A stretch of 64,000 bases of DNA. It comes from Candidatus Dietzia intestinipullorum (GTDB taxonomy: Bacteria > Actinomycetota > Actinomycetes > Mycobacteriales > Mycobacteriaceae). The stretch spans positions 124,001 through 188,000 of the forward strand of contig DWWP01000054.1 in the NCBI GenBank assembly GCA_019119635.1, read 5' to 3'. Positions 54,239-63,642 of the stretch are shown piece by piece (positions within the stretch are counted from its first letter, which is position 1; the number at the start of each line of letters is the position of its first letter). A model generated the notes under the pieces. The model had not been told where the DNA came from and did no database searches. It saw only the letters and a program-made list of their open reading frames with translations. Made by a program: the position numbers and the translations under genes.

Positions 54239-54276
54239 CCGACGGCGGCACCCGTGCACACGGGTGCCGCCGTCGG
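54239..54276 (+). terminator. tsf terminator
   Basis: CCGACGGCGGCACCCGTG (54239-54256) and its perfect complement (54259-54276) form an 18-bp stem around CA at the apex; in RNA the loop would open slightly. No U-tract. It lies 36 nt after the tsf stop. Confidence 0.85.
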
Positions 54277-54362
54277 CGTGTGTACCGGTACCCCCGCCCC
54301 GGGCCGACGCCGCGCACGGGACGCGCCCTCCGGGGTCCGGCGTGCGGACGGGACCGATAGGG

Positions 54363-54368
54363 CAGAAT
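54363..54368 (+). promoter_or_regulatory. Possible pyrH operon -10 element
   Basis: CAGAAT is the best -10-like hexamer in the tsf-pyrH gap, about 100 nt upstream of the pyrH ATG. No clear -35. The rest of the 264-bp gap holds the tsf terminator and no gene. Confidence 0.3.
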
Positions 54369-54466
54369 GGATAGGGCTCCCACGGCAGGGCCGCACGAGA
54401 CCCCGGGACACGGCCGGGGTCGACGACGCATGAGACGGGCTCGATCCGCCCGGGACGAGGAGAGCG

Positions 54467-55192
54467 ATGACCGACCAGCCGGACGGCTACAAACGGGTGA
54501 TGCTCAAGTTGGGCGGGGAGATGTTCGGCGGCGGTAGCGTCGGGATCGACCCCGACGTGGTGCAGTCCGTCGCCCGCCAGATCTCGGAGGTCTCCCGGAC
54601 CGGCGCGCAGATCGCGATCGTCATCGGTGGCGGGAATTTCTTCCGCGGAGCACAGCTGCAGCAGCGCGGGCTCGACCGGGCGCGCAGCGACTACATGGGC
54701 ATGCTCGGAACGGTGATGAACTGCCTGGCCCTCCAGGACTTCCTCGAGCAGGAGGGCGTTTCCACCCGCGTGCAGACGGCGATCACCATGGGACAGGTCG
54801 CGGAGCCGTACATCCCGCTGCGCGCGGAGCGTCACCTCGAGAAGGGGCGCGTGGTCATCTTCGGCGCGGGCATGGGGATGCCGTACTTCTCGACGGACAC
54901 CACCGCGGCGCAGCGTGCGCTCGAGATCCGCGCCGATGTCCTGCTCATGGCCAAGGGCGTCGACGGGGTCTACTCCGACGACCCGCGGACCAACCCCGAC
55001 GCCGAGTTGTTCACCACCATCGAGCACAGGGAGTGCCTCGAGCGCGGTCTCAAGGTCGCGGACACCACGGCCTTCAGTCTCTGTATGGACAACAACATGC
55101 CGATCCTCGTGTTCAACCTCCTCACCCGGGGGAGCATCGCGAGAGCGGTCGCGGGGGAGCAGATCGGCACGCTGGTGAGCACGTCGCAGTGA
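54467..55192 (+). CDS. pyrH: Uridylate kinase
   Basis: Phosphorylates UMP to UDP. The 241-residue amino-acid-kinase-fold protein has [31 protein letters not shown] near residue 49, [22 protein letters not shown] near 130 and [15 protein letters not shown] near 164. ATG with AGGAGAG upstream. frr follows after 52 bp, the universal pyrH-frr order. Confidence 0.97.
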   Translation: MTDQPDGYKRVMLKLGGEMFGGGSVGIDPDVVQSVARQISEVSRTGAQIAIVIGGGNFFRGAQLQQRGLDRARSDYMGMLGTVMNCLALQDFLEQEGVSTRVQTAITMGQVAEPYIPLRAERHLEKGRVVIFGAGMGMPYFSTDTTAAQRALEIRADVLLMAKGVDGVYSDDPRTNPDAELFTTIEHRECLERGLKVADTTAFSLCMDNNMPILVFNLLTRGSIARAVAGEQIGTLVSTSQ

Positions 55193-55244
55193 TCGCGCGA
55201 GCACCGCGAACCGAACCCACGAGAGAAGAACGGAAAGTACCGAC

Positions 55245-55802
55245 ATGATCGACGACACACTTCTCGAGGCCGAGGACAAGATGGAGAAGGCGATCGAGCA
55301 CGTTCGCGACGAGCTCAGCTCCATCAGGACCGGCCGCGCCAACCCCGGCATGTTCAACCGGGTGCTCTGCGAGTATTACGGCACCATGACTCCCATCACG
55401 CAGATGTCCACCATCACGGTGCCCGAGCCGCGCATGCTCATCATCAAGCCGTACGAGCCCTCGCTGATGGGCCCGATCGAGAACGCCATCCGTAACTCCG
55501 ATCTCGGCGTGAACCCGACGAACGACGGTCAGGTGCTGCGCGTGACGGTGCCGCAACTCACCGAGGAGCGTCGCAGGGACCTGGTCAAGCAGGCCAGGGC
55601 CAAGGCGGAGGACGGCCGGATCTCTCTGCGCGGTGTCCGCAGAAAGGCGATGGACGAGCTCAAGCGCATCCAGAAGGACGGCGAGTCCGGCGAGGACGAG
55701 GTGAACGCGGCGGAGAAGGAACTCGACAAGCTCACCAACCGCTTCGTCTCCGATGTCGACGAGACCGTCAAGGCCAAGGAATCCGAGCTGATGGAGGTCT
55801 AG
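55245..55802 (+). CDS. frr: Ribosome recycling factor
   Basis: Splits post-termination ribosomes with EF-G. The 185-residue protein has the RRF signature [50 protein letters not shown] and [22 protein letters not shown] with GGAAAG upstream. cdsA follows after 62 bp. Confidence 0.98.
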   Translation: MIDDTLLEAEDKMEKAIEHVRDELSSIRTGRANPGMFNRVLCEYYGTMTPITQMSTITVPEPRMLIIKPYEPSLMGPIENAIRNSDLGVNPTNDGQVLRVTVPQLTEERRRDLVKQARAKAEDGRISLRGVRRKAMDELKRIQKDGESGEDEVNAAEKELDKLTNRFVSDVDETVKAKESELMEV

Positions 55803-55864
55803 ATCCTCCTAGTCTGAAGACCGATCCCGACGCCCGACCGATCCAGGAGAACGGAGAGACCGCT

Positions 55865-56743
55865 GTGGACACCGCTCCCTCGGGCCGGCCCGGGCCCACC
55901 GCCGCGGCCGCGGCGCCCCCGTCGCGTGCCGGCCGGGACCTGACGCGGGCCATCCCGGTCGGCGTCGGTCTCGGTGCCCTGGTCATCGCGAGTATCGCCT
56001 TCAGCCCACGCTGGTGGTACCTGGTAGCCGCCGGTGCCGTGGCGATCGGCACCTGGGAGGTGTTCAGGCGGCTGCGGCAGGCGCGCTTCCGTCTTCCGCT
56101 CGTGCCGCTGCTCGTGGGCGGGCAGGCGATGGTGGTCGCGGCATTCTTCCTCGGCGCCCGCGGCGCGTTCACGGCCCTCGCGGCCACCACCGTGGTGGTG
56201 TTGGTGTGGCGGCTCTTCCTCGACGGCGTGGAGACCGCGCCACAGAACTATCTGAGGGACGTGTCGATCTCCCTGTTCGTGCTGTGCTGGATCGCGGTCC
56301 CGGGCGCGGCAGGGGCCATGCTCGCCGACGGCGAGTTCGGTGCGCAGCGGGTCGTGGCGCTGATCCTGCTGGTGGTGTGCTCGGACGTCGGCGGGTACGT
56401 CGCCGGCGTGATCTTCGGCCGGCACCCGATGGCGCGGGCGATCAGCCCCAAGAAGTCGTGGGAGGGCTTCGCTGGATCCCTCGTGTTCGCGGGCATCGGC
56501 GGGGCGCTCGTGGTGGTGCTGCTCTTCCAGGACCACCTGCTCAAGGGGGTTCTGCTCGGCGTCCTGACGGTCTGCACGGCGACCCTCGGCGACCTCGTCG
56601 AGTCCCAGGTCAAACGCGATCTCGGGATCAAGGACATGAGCACGATGCTGCCGGGGCACGGCGGGTTCATGGACCGACTCGACTCGGTGCTGCCCTCGGC
56701 GGTCGTCGTCTGGATCGTCTTCACGTTCATCGTCCCGACCTGA
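55865..56743 (+). CDS. cdsA: Phosphatidate cytidylyltransferase
   Basis: Makes CDP-diacylglycerol for phosphatidylinositol, cardiolipin and phosphatidylethanolamine synthesis. The 292-residue membrane protein has about eight hydrophobic segments and the C-terminal signature [28 protein letters not shown] near residue 240. GTG start with GGAGAG about 8 nt upstream. Its stop lies inside a terminator hairpin. Confidence 0.96.
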   Translation: MDTAPSGRPGPTAAAAAPPSRAGRDLTRAIPVGVGLGALVIASIAFSPRWWYLVAAGAVAIGTWEVFRRLRQARFRLPLVPLLVGGQAMVVAAFFLGARGAFTALAATTVVVLVWRLFLDGVETAPQNYLRDVSISLFVLCWIAVPGAAGAMLADGEFGAQRVVALILLVVCSDVGGYVAGVIFGRHPMARAISPKKSWEGFAGSLVFAGIGGALVVVLLFQDHLLKGVLLGVLTVCTATLGDLVESQVKRDLGIKDMSTMLPGHGGFMDRLDSVLPSAVVVWIVFTFIVPT

Positions 56744-56782
56744 CGCGGCGCCGCCCGCGGCCGGCCCCCGTCAGGTCGGGAC
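56732..56782. terminator. Bidirectional terminator between cdsA and lapA-like gene
   Basis: GTCCCGACCTGACG (56732-56745) and CGTCAGGTCGGGAC (56769-56782) form a perfect 14-bp stem with a 23-nt GC-rich loop. The left arm contains the cdsA stop codon; the right arm is near the end of the convergent gene. Confidence 0.7.
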
Positions 56783-56793
56783 CGCGTGCGCAG

Positions 56794-57255
56794 TCAGCGG
56801 CTGTTGATCGCCTTGCGCGCCTTGTGGGCCCGCATCCGCAGCTGCAGGATCCGGACGCCCGCGAACAAGGCCATGATCAGGGCGCCGGCGATGGCGGCGC
56901 ACAGGACCAGCACGCCGAGCGGGAGCATGAAGGTCCAGCCGAAGTACTGCACCTCCGCCGAGGCGGAGTTCTGCACGATGAAGACCAGCAGCAGGATGGT
57001 CACCAGAGCGCCCAGCACCAGGCCCACCCAGGCGGATCCGAGCCTGCCGCCGGACGAATCGGGAAAGACCGTCGACTCGTCCGCGGCGCCCCGGCCGGTG
57101 TTCTTGCGGCGGCCGCGCCCGCGCGACCCGGTGTCGTGGTCATCGGTCGTGGCGGGTGCCGGGGCGGTGGTGCCCTCGGCGGAGGCGGTCCCGGTCGTAT
57201 CGGACGGGTTCTCGGGTGTGCCGGCGTCAGCTCGGCCGTGAGAGCGCTTGGTCAT
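56794..57255 (-). CDS. LapA-domain (DUF1049) membrane protein
   Basis: A 153-residue protein with a long disordered, Thr/Ala/Gly-rich N-terminus (about 1-70, with basic RGRGRRK) followed by two membrane helices (about 75-95 and 108-132), with [28 protein letters not shown] between them, the LapA-domain pattern. A short basic C-terminus ends it. Function unknown in actinobacteria. A TAGGGT hexamer 6 nt upstream of the ATG suggests a leaderless start. Divergent from rlmN. Confidence 0.88.
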   Translation of the reverse strand: MTKRSHGRADAGTPENPSDTTGTASAEGTTAPAPATTDDHDTGSRGRGRRKNTGRGAADESTVFPDSSGGRLGSAWVGLVLGALVTILLLVFIVQNSASAEVQYFGWTFMLPLGVLVLCAAIAGALIMALFAGVRILQLRMRAHKARKAINSR

Positions 57256-57261
57256 GCCGGA

Positions 57262-57267
57262 ACCCTA
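57262..57267 (-). promoter_or_regulatory. -10 element of lapA-like gene, leaderless geometry
   Basis: The minus strand reads TAGGGT followed by 6 nt and the ATG at 57255. Confidence 0.5.
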
Positions 57268-57330
57268 TGCCCTGGGAGAGGCTCGGAGCATCTGGTTGTG
57301 GCGTGTCGTGCGCTATGTGTTCATGACACA

Positions 57331-58452
57331 ATGACGGACATCATGGCTGAACCGCTTCCCCTCGTCTTCGACGCCCCCCGCCGGGGCCTGCCCCCACGTC
57401 ATTTCGCCGACCTGAACGCGGATCAACGCGCAGCGGCGATGAGCGAGCTCGGGGTCCCGGCTTTCCGGGGCAAACAGCTCGCCAACCAGTACTTCGGTCG
57501 GCTCGAGGGCGACCCCGACGCGATGACGGACCTCCCGGCAGGGCTGCGCGGCGCGGTCCACGAGGAGCTCTTCCCCAAATTGGCGTCGTCAATGAGACAT
57601 ATCGAGTGCGACGACGGCACCACCCGCAAGACGCTCTGGAAGCTCCACGACGGCTCCCTGGTCGAGAGTGTCCTCATGCGATACCCCGACCGGGCGACGG
57701 TGTGCATCTCCAGCCAGGCGGGGTGCGGCATGGCCTGCCCGTTCTGTGCGACCGGCCAGGGCGGTCTGGAGCGCAACCTCTCGACCGCCGAGATCCTCGA
57801 GCAGGTGCGGGTGGCCGCGCGCGCCATGCGCGACGGCGAGCTCCCGGGCGGCCCCGGCCGTCTGTCCAACGTGGTGTTCATGGGGATGGGCGAGCCGTTG
57901 GCCAACTACAAGCGGGTGATGGCGGCGGTCCGCGGCATGATCACGCCGCCGCCCTCGGGCTTCGGGCTCTCGCAGCGGTCGGTCACCGTCTCCACGGTGG
58001 GCGTCGTCCCGGCGATCCACCGGATGGCGGAGGAGGGCCTGCAGGTCACGCTGGCGGTGTCCCTGCACACGCCGGACGACGAGCTCCGCGACACCCTGGT
58101 CCCGGTCAACAACCGCTGGCCGGTCGCCGAGGTGATGGACGCGGCGCGGCACTACTGCGACGCCACGGGCCGTCGGGTGTCGATCGAGTACGCGCTCATC
58201 CGCGACGTCAACGACCAGACGTGGCGGGGGGAGATGCTCGGCAGGCTCCTGGCCCAGCGTCTCGGACCCATGGCCCACGTCAACCTCATCCCACTCAACC
58301 CGACACCGGGCAGCGAGTGGGACGCCAGCCCGCTGCACCAGCAGGAGGCGTTCGTCGCGGCGGTGCGACGCGCGGGGGTCTCCTGCACGGTCCGTGACAC
58401 CCGCGGCCAGGAGATCGCGGCAGCGTGCGGGCAGCTCGCGGCAGAAGAGTAG
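57331..58452 (+). CDS. rlmN: 23S rRNA (adenine(2503)-C2)-methyltransferase RlmN
   Basis: A radical-SAM methylase of 23S rRNA A2503 and some tRNAs. The 373-residue protein has the cluster motif [15 protein letters not shown] (CxxxCxxC) near residue 133, [16 protein letters not shown], and the two catalytic cysteines in the N-terminal and C-terminal parts ([20 protein letters not shown] at the end). Start ATG 57331; ATG 57343 (MAEPLPLVF) is equally plausible and neither has a good ribosome-binding site. Upstream open frames overlap cdsA on this strand and are shadow. Confidence 0.95.
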   Translation: MTDIMAEPLPLVFDAPRRGLPPRHFADLNADQRAAAMSELGVPAFRGKQLANQYFGRLEGDPDAMTDLPAGLRGAVHEELFPKLASSMRHIECDDGTTRKTLWKLHDGSLVESVLMRYPDRATVCISSQAGCGMACPFCATGQGGLERNLSTAEILEQVRVAARAMRDGELPGGPGRLSNVVFMGMGEPLANYKRVMAAVRGMITPPPSGFGLSQRSVTVSTVGVVPAIHRMAEEGLQVTLAVSLHTPDDELRDTLVPVNNRWPVAEVMDAARHYCDATGRRVSIEYALIRDVNDQTWRGEMLGRLLAQRLGPMAHVNLIPLNPTPGSEWDASPLHQQEAFVAAVRRAGVSCTVRDTRGQEIAAACGQLAAEE

Positions 58453-58477
58453 TAGCCCCGCGCGGGGGCGGCGGAAC

Positions 58478-58520
58478 GCCGAGGGGCGCGACCGCCGGAC
58501 CAGCGGTCGCGCCCCTCGGC
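58478..58520. terminator. Bidirectional terminator between rlmN and DUF2631 gene
   Basis: GCCGAGGGGCGCGACCGC (58478-58495) and its perfect 18-nt complement (58503-58520) form a stem with loop CGGACCA, followed by TTCCTCG. It is among the longest uninterrupted stems in the window. Confidence 0.85.
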
Positions 58521-58551
58521 TTCCTCGTGCCCGTGTGGGCTCGGGGTCGGG

Positions 58552-58911
58552 TCAATCGACGCTGCGACCCGCCCCGACTTCTCCGCGGGGGGCCGGGGCG
58601 CTCAGCGCGTAGTGGTGCGACGGCAGCTCGTAGACCTTCGACTTCTCGGCGGAGTCGTCCTTCTGCGGCCGCAGGGCCAGGACCATCCAGATCGCGAGGA
58701 ACACGGCCATCGCCACCAGCCAGATGTCCTCCACGTGGCCGAGGTGGTTGCCGAACAGCATCCCGAGGAGGAACAGGACGAAGAAGCCGCCGACGGCGAC
58801 ACCGACCTTCCGACTGTGCTGGTGCCATCCCCACGTGACCGAGGGCTCGTCGACCGAACTGATCCCGTTGACGACGTCTTCCCTGATGGTGTGGTGCCCG
58901 TCCGCGCTCAT
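58552..58911 (-). CDS. DUF2631 family membrane protein
   Basis: A 119-residue protein with a histidine-containing N-terminus (SADGHHTIREDV, WGWHQHSRK), two membrane helices (about 36-54 and 62-81) and a hydrophilic end. It matches DUF2631, an actinobacterial family next to dxr in mycobacteria. ATG with GGGGAG upstream. Function unknown. Confidence 0.85.
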   Translation of the reverse strand: MSADGHHTIREDVVNGISSVDEPSVTWGWHQHSRKVGVAVGGFFVLFLLGMLFGNHLGHVEDIWLVAMAVFLAIWMVLALRPQKDDSAEKSKVYELPSHHYALSAPAPRGEVGAGRSVD

Positions 58912-59066
58912 GCTCCCCGGTTCTCCTCACGGCTCGCTGGCAGCCCAGCGGGCCGCCGACATCCCGCCCAGTTTCTCACACGCCCGCCCGCGGGTGACGG
59001 GGAACCCGCCGTGCGCCACTGCGCGGGCCCGACGACGCCGATGCGGCACGGAGACGGTGAAGCGTG

Positions 59067-59072
59067 GACAAT
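59067..59072 (+). promoter_or_regulatory. dxr -10 element, leaderless geometry
   Basis: GACAAT is followed by 6 nt and the GTG at 59079. It overlaps the alternative GTG start at 59064, arguing for the downstream start. Confidence 0.45.
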
Positions 59073-59078
59073 GGCGGC

Positions 59079-60242
59079 GTGACCACGCGCGTTCTCGTCC
59101 TCGGCAGCACCGGATCGATCGGTACCCAGGCGCTCGAGGTGACGGCGCAGGCCGGTCCCGGGCGGTTCCGGGTCGTCGGACTGTCCGCGGGCGGAGGCCG
59201 CGTGGACCTGCTCTGCGAACAGATCGCCGCGACCGGGACGGGCGCCGTCGCGGTGGCCGATCCCGCCGCGGCGGAGCGCGTCCGCACGGCGTGTCCCGAG
59301 GTCGTCGTGTTCTCCGGTCCGGGAGCGGCCACCGACCTCGTCGACGAGGTGGAGGCGGACGTCGTCCTGAACGGTATCGACGGGTCGATCGGACTCGGCC
59401 CCACACTCGCCGCGCTGCGGACAGACGCGCGGCTGGCCCTGGCCAACAAGGAATCGTTGGTCGCGGGCGGGGAACTGGTCGTCGGAGCGGCGTCGCCGGG
59501 TCAGTTGGTGCCGGTGGACTCCGAGCACTCGGCCATGGCGCAATGCCTGCGGGCCGGGACGCCCGACGAGGTCGAGCGATTGGTCCTCACGGCCTCGGGC
59601 GGTCCGTTCCGGGGCCGGACCCGCGACGAGCTCCTCGGTGTGAGCGCGGACCAGGCGCTCGCGCACCCCACGTGGGCGATGGGCCGCATGATCACGCTCA
59701 ACTCGGCCACGTTGGTCAACAAGTCGCTCGAGCTCATCGAGGCGCATCTCCTGTTCGGCGTGCCGTACGAGCGGATCGACGTCACCGTGCACCCGCAGTC
59801 GGTGGTCCACTCGGCGGTGACCTTCGTCGACGGCTCGACCGTCGCCAAGGCGTCGCCGCCGTCGATGAAGCTGCCGATCGCGCTGGCCCTGGGCTGGCCC
59901 GACCGGCTCCCCGGGGCGTCGACGCCGCTGGATTGGACCCGCTCCCATTCGTGGACGTTCGAACCCGTCGACGAGGAGACCTTCCCGGCTATCCGGGTGG
60001 CCCGGGCGGCGGGCGCCGCCGGGGGGCTGCGGACCGCGGTGTTCAACGCCGCCAACGAGCAGGCGGCGCCGGCGTTCCTTGACGGCCGGATCGGGTTCTG
60101 CGAGATCGTCGACGTGGTCGCGGAGACCGTCGCCGCAGCCGACGAGTGGTCGGCGGCCCCGCGGGACGTCGACGATGTGTCAGCGGCGGAAGCCTGGGCG
60201 CGCCGGCACGCCGCCGCCCTCGTCACGGTCAGGGAGGGCTGA
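59079..60242 (+). CDS. dxr: 1-deoxy-D-xylulose 5-phosphate reductoisomerase
   Basis: Second step of the MEP isoprenoid pathway. The 387-residue protein has [15 protein letters not shown] (NADPH loop), [14 protein letters not shown] near residue 127, [13 protein letters not shown] (metal ligands) near 146 and [15 protein letters not shown]. Start at GTG 59079 because a -10-like GACAAT lies 6 nt upstream; GTG 59064 adds five residues. Followed by the site-2 protease gene after 3 bp, and then ispG. Confidence 0.96.
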   Translation: MTTRVLVLGSTGSIGTQALEVTAQAGPGRFRVVGLSAGGGRVDLLCEQIAATGTGAVAVADPAAAERVRTACPEVVVFSGPGAATDLVDEVEADVVLNGIDGSIGLGPTLAALRTDARLALANKESLVAGGELVVGAASPGQLVPVDSEHSAMAQCLRAGTPDEVERLVLTASGGPFRGRTRDELLGVSADQALAHPTWAMGRMITLNSATLVNKSLELIEAHLLFGVPYERIDVTVHPQSVVHSAVTFVDGSTVAKASPPSMKLPIALALGWPDRLPGASTPLDWTRSHSWTFEPVDEETFPAIRVARAAGAAGGLRTAVFNAANEQAAPAFLDGRIGFCEIVDVVAETVAAADEWSAAPRDVDDVSAAEAWARRHAAALVTVREG

Positions 60243-60245
60243 GTC

Positions 60246-61466
60246 GTGCTCGTCGTGGGAATCGTCCTGTTCGCGCTCGGGATCATGATCTCGATCGTCC
60301 TGCACGAGTACGGACACATGCGCGTCGCACTCTGGTCGGGGATGAAGGTCCGCCGGTTCTTCGTCGGGTTCGGCCCGACCCTGTGGTCGACCCACCGAGG
60401 GGGGATCGAGTACGGACTCAAAGCGATTCCACTGGGCGGTTTCTGCGACATCGCGGGGATGACCGCGTACGACCAGCTCGATCCCGCCGACGAGCCCAGG
60501 GCGATGTGGCGCCAGGCGTGGTGGAAGCGCGTCGCCGTCCTGCTGGCCGGCCCCGCGATGAACATCGTCCTGGCGATCGTGCTCTTCTACACCGTGGCCG
60601 TCACCTGGGGCCTGGTCAACAACGACCCCGAGCCCGTTCCCACCGACCGGGTGGCGGCGGTCGTCGGCGACACCTGCGCCGGGAGCGGGGAGTGCGGCGT
60701 CGGTCTCGGCCCCGCCGGGGAGTCCGGCATCGTCGCCGGCGATCGGGTGACCACGGTGGACGGACAGCCGGTGGGCAGTTGGGACGATCTGTCCGAGATC
60801 GTATCCGCCCGACCCGGGGAGACCGTGCCGGTCACCGTGGACAGGGCCGGGGAGTCCGTCACGACGACGACCACGCTGAGCTCGTCGACCGTCGACGGCC
60901 GGGAGCGCGGCGCACTCGGCGTGCAGCTGTCCGACGCGGGCATCCCGCAGGAGATCCTCGATGACCCCGCCTACCAGAGCGTCAACACGTACGACGCCCT
61001 GAGCGCCGTACCGGCGACGTTCGTGTTCACCGGCGAGATGATCGAGGCGACCCTCGAGGGGCTGGCTTCCTTCCCGTCCAAGATCCCCGGTGTGGCGGCG
61101 TCGATCTTCGGAGCGGACCGCGCCGAGGACTCCCCGGTGTCGGTGGTCGGCGCCAGCCATATCGGCGGGCAGGCCGTCGAACTGGGGGCGTGGTGGTTGT
61201 TCGCGCTCTTCCTCGCCGGCCTCAACCTGTTCCTCGGGGCGTTCAACCTCGTGCCCCTGACCCCGTTCGACGGTGGGCACATCGCTGTGGTGTTCTACGA
61301 GAAGATCCGCGACGCGTTGCGGCGGCTGCGGGGCCTGGCGCCCGGCGGGCCCGCCGACTACGAGAAACTCGCGCCGCTGACCATGGCGGTCTTCGTCCTC
61401 CTCATCGGGGTGTCGACGATCGTCATCACCGCCGACTTCGTCAACCCCATCCTGCTCCCCGGGTGA
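60246..61466 (+). CDS. rip: Membrane site-2 zinc metalloprotease (Rip1/RseP family, M50)
   Basis: An intramembrane protease of 406 residues. The first helix holds HEYGH (H20, E21, H24), a PDZ domain spans about 135-225 (GESGIVAGDRVTTVDGQPV), and the C-terminal helices hold NLFLGAFNLVPLTPFDGGH with the third metal ligand. In mycobacteria Rip1 cleaves anti-sigma factors and controls the cell envelope. GTG start 3 bp after dxr. The dxr-rip-ispG order is conserved. Confidence 0.94.
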   Translation: MLVVGIVLFALGIMISIVLHEYGHMRVALWSGMKVRRFFVGFGPTLWSTHRGGIEYGLKAIPLGGFCDIAGMTAYDQLDPADEPRAMWRQAWWKRVAVLLAGPAMNIVLAIVLFYTVAVTWGLVNNDPEPVPTDRVAAVVGDTCAGSGECGVGLGPAGESGIVAGDRVTTVDGQPVGSWDDLSEIVSARPGETVPVTVDRAGESVTTTTTLSSSTVDGRERGALGVQLSDAGIPQEILDDPAYQSVNTYDALSAVPATFVFTGEMIEATLEGLASFPSKIPGVAASIFGADRAEDSPVSVVGASHIGGQAVELGAWWLFALFLAGLNLFLGAFNLVPLTPFDGGHIAVVFYEKIRDALRRLRGLAPGGPADYEKLAPLTMAVFVLLIGVSTIVITADFVNPILLPG

Positions 61467-61564
61467 CGGGCGGACCGTCCACCTCGCGCCGGTGGCCCGC
61501 TACCCGGATAATGGTGGACAGGACGTTGGATCGCCCGGCAAGCTGCACCTAAGAAAGGCCTCAA

Positions 61565-62749
61565 GTGAACGACTCCACCCCGCTCCCCATCGGACTGGGC
61601 ATGCCCGACTCGCCGCCCCCGGTACTCGCGCCCCGTCGGCGGACGCGGCAGTTCCACGTGGGCTCTGTGGGCGTGGGCAGCGACCACCCGGTGTCGGTGC
61701 AGTCCATGACCAACACCAAGACGCACGACATCAACTCCACGCTCCAGCAGATCGCCGAGCTCACGGCGTCGGGCTGCGACATCGTGCGCGTGGCCTGCCC
61801 CCGACAGGAAGACGCGGACGCACTGGAGACCATCGCCCGCAAGTCACCGATCCCGGTGATCGCGGACATCCACTTCCAGCCCAAATACATTTTCGCGGCG
61901 ATCGACGCCGGGTGCGCCGCGGTCCGCGTCAACCCCGGCAACATCAAGGAGTTCGACGGCCGGGTCAAGGAGGTCGCCAAGGCGGCCGGGGACGCCGGCA
62001 TCCCCATCCGGATCGGCGTCAACGCCGGCTCGCTCGACCCGCGGCTGCTGGCCAAGTACGGAAAGGCCACCCCCGAGGCGCTCGTCGAATCGGCGGTCTG
62101 GGAGGCCTCGCTGTTCGAGGAATTCGGCTTCGGCGACATCAAGATCTCGGTCAAGCACAACGACCCCGTGATCATGGTGGAGGCCTACCGCCAACTCGCG
62201 GCCCAGACCGACTACCCGTTGCACCTGGGCGTGACCGAGGCCGGCCCCGCGTTCCAGGGCACCATCAAGTCCTCGGTGGCGTTCGGGGCGCTGCTCTCCG
62301 AGGGTATCGGTGACACCATCCGTGTCTCCCTCTCCGCCCCTCCGGCGGAAGAGATCAAGGTCGGCGCGCAGATCCTGCAGTCGTTGAACCTCCGCCCGCG
62401 CAAGCTCGAGATCGTCTCCTGCCCGTCGTGCGGTCGGGCGCAGGTAGACGTGTACAAGCTCGCCGACGAGGTCACCGCAGGGCTCGAAGGCATGAGCGTC
62501 CCGCTCCGGGTGGCCGTCATGGGCTGCGTGGTCAACGGCCCGGGCGAGGCCCGCGACGCCGACCTCGGGGTGGCCTCGGGCAACGGCAAGGGCCAGATCT
62601 TTGTCAAGGGCGAGGTCATCAAGTCCGTTCCCGAGGCGCAGATCGTCGAGACCCTCATCGACGAGGCGATGCGGATCGCCGAGGAGATGGGGGAGTCGGT
62701 CGGCGAGGCGGCCGAGGGCCAGGGGCCCCAGGTCAAGGTCACGCGATAG
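61565..62749 (+). CDS. ispG: 4-hydroxy-3-methylbut-2-enyl diphosphate synthase
   Basis: Penultimate MEP-pathway enzyme, a [4Fe-4S] protein. The 394 residues have the N-terminal [19 protein letters not shown] and the C-terminal cluster cysteines in [12 protein letters not shown] and [20 protein letters not shown] start with AAGAAAGG upstream. A GATAAT hexamer near 61505 may give an internal promoter, since 98 bp separate it from the protease gene. Confidence 0.97.
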   Translation: MNDSTPLPIGLGMPDSPPPVLAPRRRTRQFHVGSVGVGSDHPVSVQSMTNTKTHDINSTLQQIAELTASGCDIVRVACPRQEDADALETIARKSPIPVIADIHFQPKYIFAAIDAGCAAVRVNPGNIKEFDGRVKEVAKAAGDAGIPIRIGVNAGSLDPRLLAKYGKATPEALVESAVWEASLFEEFGFGDIKISVKHNDPVIMVEAYRQLAAQTDYPLHLGVTEAGPAFQGTIKSSVAFGALLSEGIGDTIRVSLSAPPAEEIKVGAQILQSLNLRPRKLEIVSCPSCGRAQVDVYKLADEVTAGLEGMSVPLRVAVMGCVVNGPGEARDADLGVASGNGKGQIFVKGEVIKSVPEAQIVETLIDEAMRIAEEMGESVGEAAEGQGPQVKVTR

Positions 62750-62752
62750 ACC

Positions 62753-63607
62753 GTGACCGACACGGCTCCGCCCGCCGCCGGGATCGACGACTGTCGGCAC
62801 GTGGAAGCGGAGGAGGCCTCCGCGGTCGTCGCCGTGCTCGAGGCCGATCCGCTGGTGGCCGCGCCGGCGGCGGAGATGGTGGCCACCTCGGGCGTCGTGC
62901 CGGGGGAGGCACGGTTCCTCACCGTCGGAGGCCCCTCCCGCTCACTGCTGTACATGGGGACGTCGGTGCTCCCGCTACGCGGCGGCACCCAGGAGTTGCG
63001 CGCGTTCGGGCGGGCGGTGGCGGCCATGGGACGCGGGTCCATGTCGGTACACGGACGGCGAGAACTCGTGTCCTCGATCTGGGAGACGCTCGGACTGCAC
63101 TGGGGCGCCCCGCGGGACCACCGCGCCACCCAGGTGCTCATGGAGCTGTCCCGGCCCGTGGACCCGCATCTGCCGCTCCCCGGGATCCGGCCGGCCGGCC
63201 TCGGGGAGTTCGAGGACGTCCTGCCGGTCGCCGCCGCGATGTACCGGGAGGAACTCGGGTCGGACCCGTTCACGCCCGGGGCCGGCGTGCCGTTCCGCCG
63301 CCGCGTCGCGCGCTCGCTCGCGAGGGGGCGCACCTGGGTGGGTTTCGACGGCGACGAGATCGTGTTCAAGGCGGATATCGCGGCCATGTCGCCGCAGGTG
63401 GCCCAGATCCAGGGGGTGTGGGTGCGGCCGGGCAGGCGAAGCCGGGGGATCGGTACAGGGGGGACGGCTGCGGTGTGCGCGGCGGTGCAGTCCCTGGGGC
63501 TGACGCCGTCACTGGTGGTCAACGAGTCCAACACGCCGGCCGTGCGGGCGTACCGCGGGGTCGGGATGACCCCCGTGGTGCCGTACGCGACCGTGCTCAC
63601 CTACTGA
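62753..63607 (+). CDS. GNAT family N-acetyltransferase with N-terminal DUF4081
   Basis: A 284-residue protein: an N-terminal DUF4081-like region (about 10-125) and a GNAT domain (about 130-284) with the acetyl-CoA loop [20 protein letters not shown] near residue 221. The C-terminal [15 protein letters not shown] is typical of the fold. Substrate unknown. It occupies the same place, after ispG, as in mycobacteria. GTG start 3 bp after ispG. Confidence 0.88.
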   Translation: MTDTAPPAAGIDDCRHVEAEEASAVVAVLEADPLVAAPAAEMVATSGVVPGEARFLTVGGPSRSLLYMGTSVLPLRGGTQELRAFGRAVAAMGRGSMSVHGRRELVSSIWETLGLHWGAPRDHRATQVLMELSRPVDPHLPLPGIRPAGLGEFEDVLPVAAAMYREELGSDPFTPGAGVPFRRRVARSLARGRTWVGFDGDEIVFKADIAAMSPQVAQIQGVWVRPGRRSRGIGTGGTAAVCAAVQSLGLTPSLVVNESNTPAVRAYRGVGMTPVVPYATVLTY

Positions 63608-63629
63608 CGCCTCGATTCGGGACGACGCT

Positions 63630-63635
63630 TAGGGT
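63630..63635 (+). promoter_or_regulatory. map -10 element, leaderless geometry
   Basis: TAGGGT is followed by 7 nt and the map ATG at 63643, with no Shine-Dalgarno sequence other than the G-run between them. Confidence 0.5.
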
Positions 63636-63642
63636 GGGGGGC

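Noticed and set aside
56014-57330. In-frame extension of rlmN upstream through cdsA
   Set aside because: This stretch is another reading frame of cdsA and the antisense of the lapA-like gene; RlmN homologues begin near 57331-57343.
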